Shown: positions 60,425 through 64,000 of the stretch, one piece after another
How positions within the stretch are numbered: position 1 is the stretch's first letter
How the letters are laid out: each line of letters starts with the position of its first letter
Assembly: GCA_041753575.1 (NCBI GenBank)
Contig: JBGSUA010000102.1
Location: forward strand, 23,944 to 87,943
DNA length: 64,000 nt
Reading direction: 5' to 3'
Origin: CG2-30-51-40 sp041753575
Lineage (GTDB): Bacteria; Desulfobacterota; DSM-4660; Desulfatiglandales; Desulfatiglandaceae
Program-made: the position numbers and the translations under genes
The notes under the pieces: generated by a model
What the model was told of the DNA's origin: nothing
Seen by the model: only the letters and a program-made list of their open reading frames with translations
Database searches by the model: none

Positions 60425-61753
60425 ATGAGAGACCATCGCAATATTTATATTGAGTGCACTCACACTTTCTTTGTGGGCGGGAATAACGGAATCCGACGCG
60501 TTGCACGCAGTATCGCGAACTGTGCCAAGTCTGCATCTTCACCGAATCTAGAGATAATCCCAATCATATGGGGAGGTTTGGGTTTTTTTCGTTTAAACAA
60601 AGAGTTATCTGAAAAACCCCACACCCTTCAAAGAATTAGGAACGTTTTGTCCTTTTCCGCAGCTTTTTTGCTGGGTAAGGCATACCAAGTCACTCCCCCT
60701 CTGATAAGGCGGCCTTTCACTTTTCTAAAGCGCCTGATCTGCGCGAAGTTCCAAGGCCAATTACATCCTGAACTATTCTATTTCTTGCTGGGCGCCATAT
60801 CTTTCCCTGTTCGATTCGTCTTCGGCAAGAGCGTACCCCTAGCTAAAGGGGATATTGTAGTATTGATTGATTCAACTTGGAACTCAAATCGGATGCTTGA
60901 TTATCTGTTCAGAATGAGATTTTCGCACGATATAAGAGTGGGAGTGATGATACATGATCTTTTTCCATTGCTGATGCCAGAAGTTTGCCAGGAACAAACA
61001 ATAGAGGGATTCAAGCATTGGTTCGAACAGGCTGTATCTATAACGGACTTCTTCTTAACCAATTCGCATAGCACAAGTGACGTTCTGCTTTCATACTTGC
61101 AGCAAAATGCTTTGGGAATGCCTCAAGTGTATAAGGTCGGAAGCTTTAAACTCGGTGCTGACATCGATCACCGAAGGAGGAAGATGAAATCATCTGCGAA
61201 TGCCGATCTGATATGGAACATTGAAGGAATAGTGCTCCTGGCAGTGGGCACTATAGAACCCAGAAAGAACTACAGTATCCTGCTTGAGGCCTTTGATATT
61301 CTGGTTAAGCAAGGTCTCCCCTTGTCTTTGCTTATTGTCGGGAAGCCGGGCTGGAAAAGCGACAAGGTCTTGCAGCGGATTAGAACGCACTTATCATCCG
61401 GGAATTCATTGACTTATATTGCCGATGCCACTGACTTTGATTTGGAACAGGCGTATGACAGGGCAAACTGCCTAGTGTGTTGTTCAATTGCTGAAGGATT
61501 TGGGCTACCTCTTGTGGAAGGTCTTCTGCGCGGTTTGCCTTCGATTGTAAGCGATATTCCACCTTTTAGGGAGATAGGTGGAGAAAACTGCATGTATTTC
61601 CCTCCCCACTCCGCTGAGGCACTAGCAAAGTGCATGAAAGAATGGCTAAATTTATACTTGAAAGGAAAGTATAGAACTAAAAGGCTTAAATGGCCCAATT
61701 GGGAAGAAAGTACGCAATTGATGACTCAAACTATATTACAGCTAGCTGATTAA
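60425..61753 (+). CDS. GT4-family glycosyltransferase
   Basis: A 442-residue GT-B fold glycosyltransferase. The C-terminal half carries the GT4 markers: VGTIEPRKNYSILLEAF (nucleotide-sugar region), LLIVGKPGWKSDKVL, and SIAEGFGLPLVEGLLRGLP (E-x7-E motif region), then SDIPPFREIGGEN. The N-terminus starts IYIECTHTFFVGGNNGIRRVARSI, as in some mannosyl- and rhamnosyltransferases. It builds a surface glycan from a nucleotide sugar. The donor is unknown. An upstream in-frame start at 60389 would lie in the repeat element, so ATG 60425 is used. Its stop overlaps the converging ABC-like gene by four bases. Confidence 0.9.
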   Translation: MRDHRNIYIECTHTFFVGGNNGIRRVARSIANCAKSASSPNLEIIPIIWGGLGFFRLNKELSEKPHTLQRIRNVLSFSAAFLLGKAYQVTPPLIRRPFTFLKRLICAKFQGQLHPELFYFLLGAISFPVRFVFGKSVPLAKGDIVVLIDSTWNSNRMLDYLFRMRFSHDIRVGVMIHDLFPLLMPEVCQEQTIEGFKHWFEQAVSITDFFLTNSHSTSDVLLSYLQQNALGMPQVYKVGSFKLGADIDHRRRKMKSSANADLIWNIEGIVLLAVGTIEPRKNYSILLEAFDILVKQGLPLSLLIVGKPGWKSDKVLQRIRTHLSSGNSLTYIADATDFDLEQAYDRANCLVCCSIAEGFGLPLVEGLLRGLPSIVSDIPPFREIGGENCMYFPPHSAEALAKCMKEWLNLYLKGKYRTKRLKWPNWEESTQLMTQTILQLAD

Positions 61754-63450
61754 ATAATATCATCGTTTTCTTCGCCTGAGTACTTCTTGCTGGTCTTCCT
61801 AAACAATTTCTTTGCGGCTATCTTATTGCTTAATAGTTCCCCTAAGATCCCACAGGACTGCAAGTTTCCTTCCGAAATAACCAGGCATTTAGTTTCCGGT
61901 TGGAAGCAGTTCGCCGCGGTGGGCTCCAGCAATAAATCAACTCCGTCTACTACGCAAAATATCCATCTATCCTTACATGTTATCTGAGCATATCTATCCC
62001 TCAAAGAAGCATCTCTACATATCCTTATGCCTGCAAATACAATGTCACAGTCAGGTAAGTCATGGTGGATGTCTTCTGGCTCATACAAGAAAACCGAAGC
62101 ATCAAACAACTGAAATTTTTTTAGTGAGAAAAGCTTCTCTAATAAGAACACTATGGCCGGGAGAGACAACCTATTTACAGGTTCATCAACTATGATAACC
62201 GCCATCTCGCCTCGCGAAAAAGCAAGACATCTATTTTCGAAAAAAAGGCTGGTTTGGCTTTCAATTTTTAACTCTGGTATGGAAATTTTATTTATCGTTG
62301 AGCTATGTTCAATCGGCATTGTTTCCGCCTTGTGAGGAATGGCAAACTCCAGTAAACCAAGAACAGACTTTAATCCGTCGGAAAGACGACTAACAAATAC
62401 AAGGGTAGCGGTCAAATGATTCAAAGACCTAAACACCACGTGCATCGCTACAAGAAATGCGAGTACTATCTTGAGGGAGAGGCCACTATCTTCGCCTGCA
62501 TGCCACCAATAGGCAAGCACTGCAGCCAAACCAATAAAAAAGGCGCCGCTGTTAAGGTTCTTGAGCCTGCTGTCCAGTTCATGCCTTTGGAATAGCCATT
62601 TGTCTATCCTCTGCCCTTCTATACTCCCCTGCAGATGAGAGGGTGGGCCCTTAGTTGCTCCAAGCGCGGGCCTATCCTCCCCAAGTCGGCGCAAAAATGA
62701 TGTGACCAGTTGCTTACGCCCTTGATACTGGATGAAATTGCTTTGACGTTGCGCCGAAATATTTGAACTGATCTTGCTAAATACTACGGCATATACAGCC
62801 AGGATCGGAAGCAGCAAGATGGCGCCGGTATTCCACAGGAAAAACATAGCCACGCCAGCTATAACTAAATATAATAATTGATAAATACTTTTTAAAATCT
62901 TTAGGACACTAAGGCCGACAGCCCTTATCCCTGATGTAAGAATCGCCCTAAGCGATTGCCAGAATGGAAACATAACAGCGCTCTGCCATCCGACCTTGTC
63001 TGGCGATGAGATCAGATTAAGGAGGGTATCAAGAAGCTGATTAGTTCTTTCTACCGCAACGGTAATACACAAACGATTCGCTGAGTAGATGATTAGGATG
63101 AATAGCAAACCGGCTGAAGTCAGTATCAAAAATAGAAATAACCTAAATTCAGGAGGTATGGTCATCTTAATCAACCAGAACCTGACTATTGTTTCGTGAG
63201 GAGAGGCCCTCAAAAGGCCGAGGATACCACCAAGGCAAGTACCTAACCCAATGGTGCCGATTACCTCCAGGGAAACTATTCTTGCTAGACGAAAGAGGTT
63301 AGACTCTATTAGATCTCTGACGATCCACAGGAAGACTTTTATTGTATTTCCGAAGAAGGACTTTTCGCTATTCCTTTCTCCTGGAATTGAACAGTCAAAG
63401 AACCCCACAGCAATCCTCAGCAATACCCGTATTGATCTATTTATAAACAA
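61750..63450 (-). CDS. ABC-exporter-like membrane protein with degenerate nucleotide-binding domain
   Basis: A 566-residue protein. The first 370 residues contain about six hydrophobic helices (near 57-80, 100-125, 185-200, 202-218, 300-318, 328-350), the layout of a type 1 exporter membrane domain. From about 395 a domain resembles an ATPase core (beta strands and a SRGEMAVIIV start), but the Walker A position reads VDEPVNRLS instead of GxxGxGKS, no LSGGQ is visible, and the Walker B position is IFCVVDGVDLLL. It cannot hydrolyse ATP in the usual way by itself. It may pair with an active partner or serve as a regulatory subunit in export of the sulfated glycan. The call is by fold pattern. 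Confidence 0.6.
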   Translation of the reverse strand: MFINRSIRVLLRIAVGFFDCSIPGERNSEKSFFGNTIKVFLWIVRDLIESNLFRLARIVSLEVIGTIGLGTCLGGILGLLRASPHETIVRFWLIKMTIPPEFRLFLFLILTSAGLLFILIIYSANRLCITVAVERTNQLLDTLLNLISSPDKVGWQSAVMFPFWQSLRAILTSGIRAVGLSVLKILKSIYQLLYLVIAGVAMFFLWNTGAILLLPILAVYAVVFSKISSNISAQRQSNFIQYQGRKQLVTSFLRRLGEDRPALGATKGPPSHLQGSIEGQRIDKWLFQRHELDSRLKNLNSGAFFIGLAAVLAYWWHAGEDSGLSLKIVLAFLVAMHVVFRSLNHLTATLVFVSRLSDGLKSVLGLLEFAIPHKAETMPIEHSSTINKISIPELKIESQTSLFFENRCLAFSRGEMAVIIVDEPVNRLSLPAIVFLLEKLFSLKKFQLFDASVFLYEPEDIHHDLPDCDIVFAGIRICRDASLRDRYAQITCKDRWIFCVVDGVDLLLEPTAANCFQPETKCLVISEGNLQSCGILGELLSNKIAAKKLFRKTSKKYSGEENDDII

Positions 63451-63885
63451 CTGTAATAAATATCATAGATTATACCCTCAATTCCCCGGAGTGATTTAGA
63501 AAGAAATACTAATTGGCAGTAGAAAGCTATTCTTTTTATACAGCAGATTTGATTATTTTAGAAGAGGTATGATTTCAACCCGATTTTCTCTCCCTCTATG
63601 CCTATGATCATTAGATGGTGTGCCCAGGCTAACCTGTTGTACCGTGAGGGCAATTCTCTTACTCATTCCAATAAGGTGCTGCCGACGTCAAAGCGGTATC
63701 TCAGTAAGCTGCCCTGAAAGAGGCGAACTGGTAATAAGTTCGCACGCCAAAGCGTTAGCTGTGGTAAAGAGAGCAAGCTGCCTTTTAAGATCAATAAATT
63801 TAACAGTCTTCTATTTCAAGAAACAGCAATTGAAATAAGCCATGGCCATCTGGATATACATCCTGATTTCCCGGGAAAATTATAC
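63451..63885. other. Right-hand intergenic region
   Basis: About 430 bases with no supported gene; short frames here have atypical composition. It probably includes the right end of the insertion sequence whose transposase begins beyond the window. Confidence 0.4.
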
Positions 63886-64000
63886 CTATGCCATGCCAGA
63901 GATTTGGATATCCAAGGCTTTGAGAATATCCCGCTGTGCCTTGGTCACCTCTGTGAGGATATGACCGTACTTCCCAGAATATTTAACCTTGGTCAACGTC
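63886..64000 (-). mobile_element. 3' end of a transposase gene (partial, runs off the right edge)
   Basis: Reading the minus strand from the window end gives an open frame of about 37 codons ending in TAG at 63886: KVKYSGKYGHILTEVTKAQ then RDILKALDIQISGMA. This has the look of a transposase C-terminus (a KAQRDILKAL-type segment). The rest is outside. The family assignment is not possible. Confidence 0.45.

Noticed and set aside
63620..63838. 72-codon plus-strand frame near the right edge
   Set aside because: Cys/Arg/Leu-rich in a non-natural pattern, and no start signal.
1..64000. CRISPR arrays, tRNA genes, rRNA genes, prophage modules and replication origin
   Set aside because: No regularly spaced repeats, no tRNA cloverleaf or T-loop signals, no phage structural genes and no DnaA-box cluster were seen by eye; a short tRNA could still be missed.

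Overview
The window looks like chromosomal DNA of a Gram-negative anaerobe of the Deltaproteobacteria / Desulfobacterota type (Syntrophales- or Desulfobacterales-like). This is inferred from gene content: an RND pump, a type 4 prepilin peptidase and sigma-54 regulator, a branched-chain-type ABC operon with an embedded acyl-CoA synthetase, a ferredoxin-dependent 2-oxoacid oxidoreductase, rubrerythrin and bacterioferritin, and MITE-like ~150-bp repeats. No rRNA, tRNA or CRISPR array was seen. The only stable RNA recognised is a large, Alu-type SRP RNA.

Layout. 1-5.9 kb: a DMT-family exporter, then a flavin disulfide oxidoreductase, a short-type 6-phosphogluconate dehydrogenase, a TVP38-type membrane protein and glucokinase (sugar phosphate metabolism). 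6-16.3 kb: a catabolic region with two SDRs, two ThDP-dependent enzymes (one closely resembling sulfoacetaldehyde acetyltransferase, Xsc), a BASS-type transporter, a TetR regulator and, on the opposite strand, a LarA-like nickel racemase with a GlcD-like FAD dehydrogenase. 16.4-20.6 kb: an orphan Leu/Ile/Val-type binding protein followed by a four-subunit 2-oxoacid:ferredoxin oxidoreductase. 20.7-23.7 kb: an encapsulin-cargo-type small ferritin without a shell gene, a transposase relic, a secreted degenerate peptidase-like protein and a cysteine hydrolase. 23.9-30.2 kb: a three-gene phosphorelay (multi-PAS/GAF kinase, single receiver, double-receiver hybrid kinase). 30.4-31.7 kb: a metallo-beta-lactamase-fold protein and a DUF2284 protein.

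31.8-38.7 kb (minus): livK-livH-livF-livG-acyl-CoA synthetase-livM, behind a near-consensus promoter. 38.9-42.7 kb (minus): prepilin peptidase, sensor kinase and NtrC-type regulator. 42.8-46 kb: TsaC-type tRNA modification enzyme, SppA, rubrerythrin and bacterioferritin. 46.4-52.4 kb: the core block hisC-cmk-rpsA (minus), then an HU-family gene directly abutting the SRP RNA, pgeF and a cyclophilin (plus). 52.4-57.4 kb (minus): an uncharacterised CxxC protein and an RND efflux pair.

57.4-63.5 kb is a visibly AT-richer, probably acquired surface-glycan island. It holds two overlapping sulfotransferase genes bracketed by oppositely oriented copies of a MITE-like repeat, a GT4 glycosyltransferase, and an ABC-exporter-like protein whose nucleotide-binding domain has lost Walker A. 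The end of another transposase runs off the right edge.

The strongest leads are: (1) the HU gene with an Alu-domain SRP RNA starting within about 10 nt of its stop; (2) the Xsc/LarA/FAD dehydrogenase region as a possible sulfonate (sulfolactate-like) pathway; (3) the pseudo-ABC protein with sulfotransferases in the repeat-bounded island; (4) the shell-less encapsulin-type ferritin. All functional calls come from reading motifs and recalled family sequences; no database search was possible.
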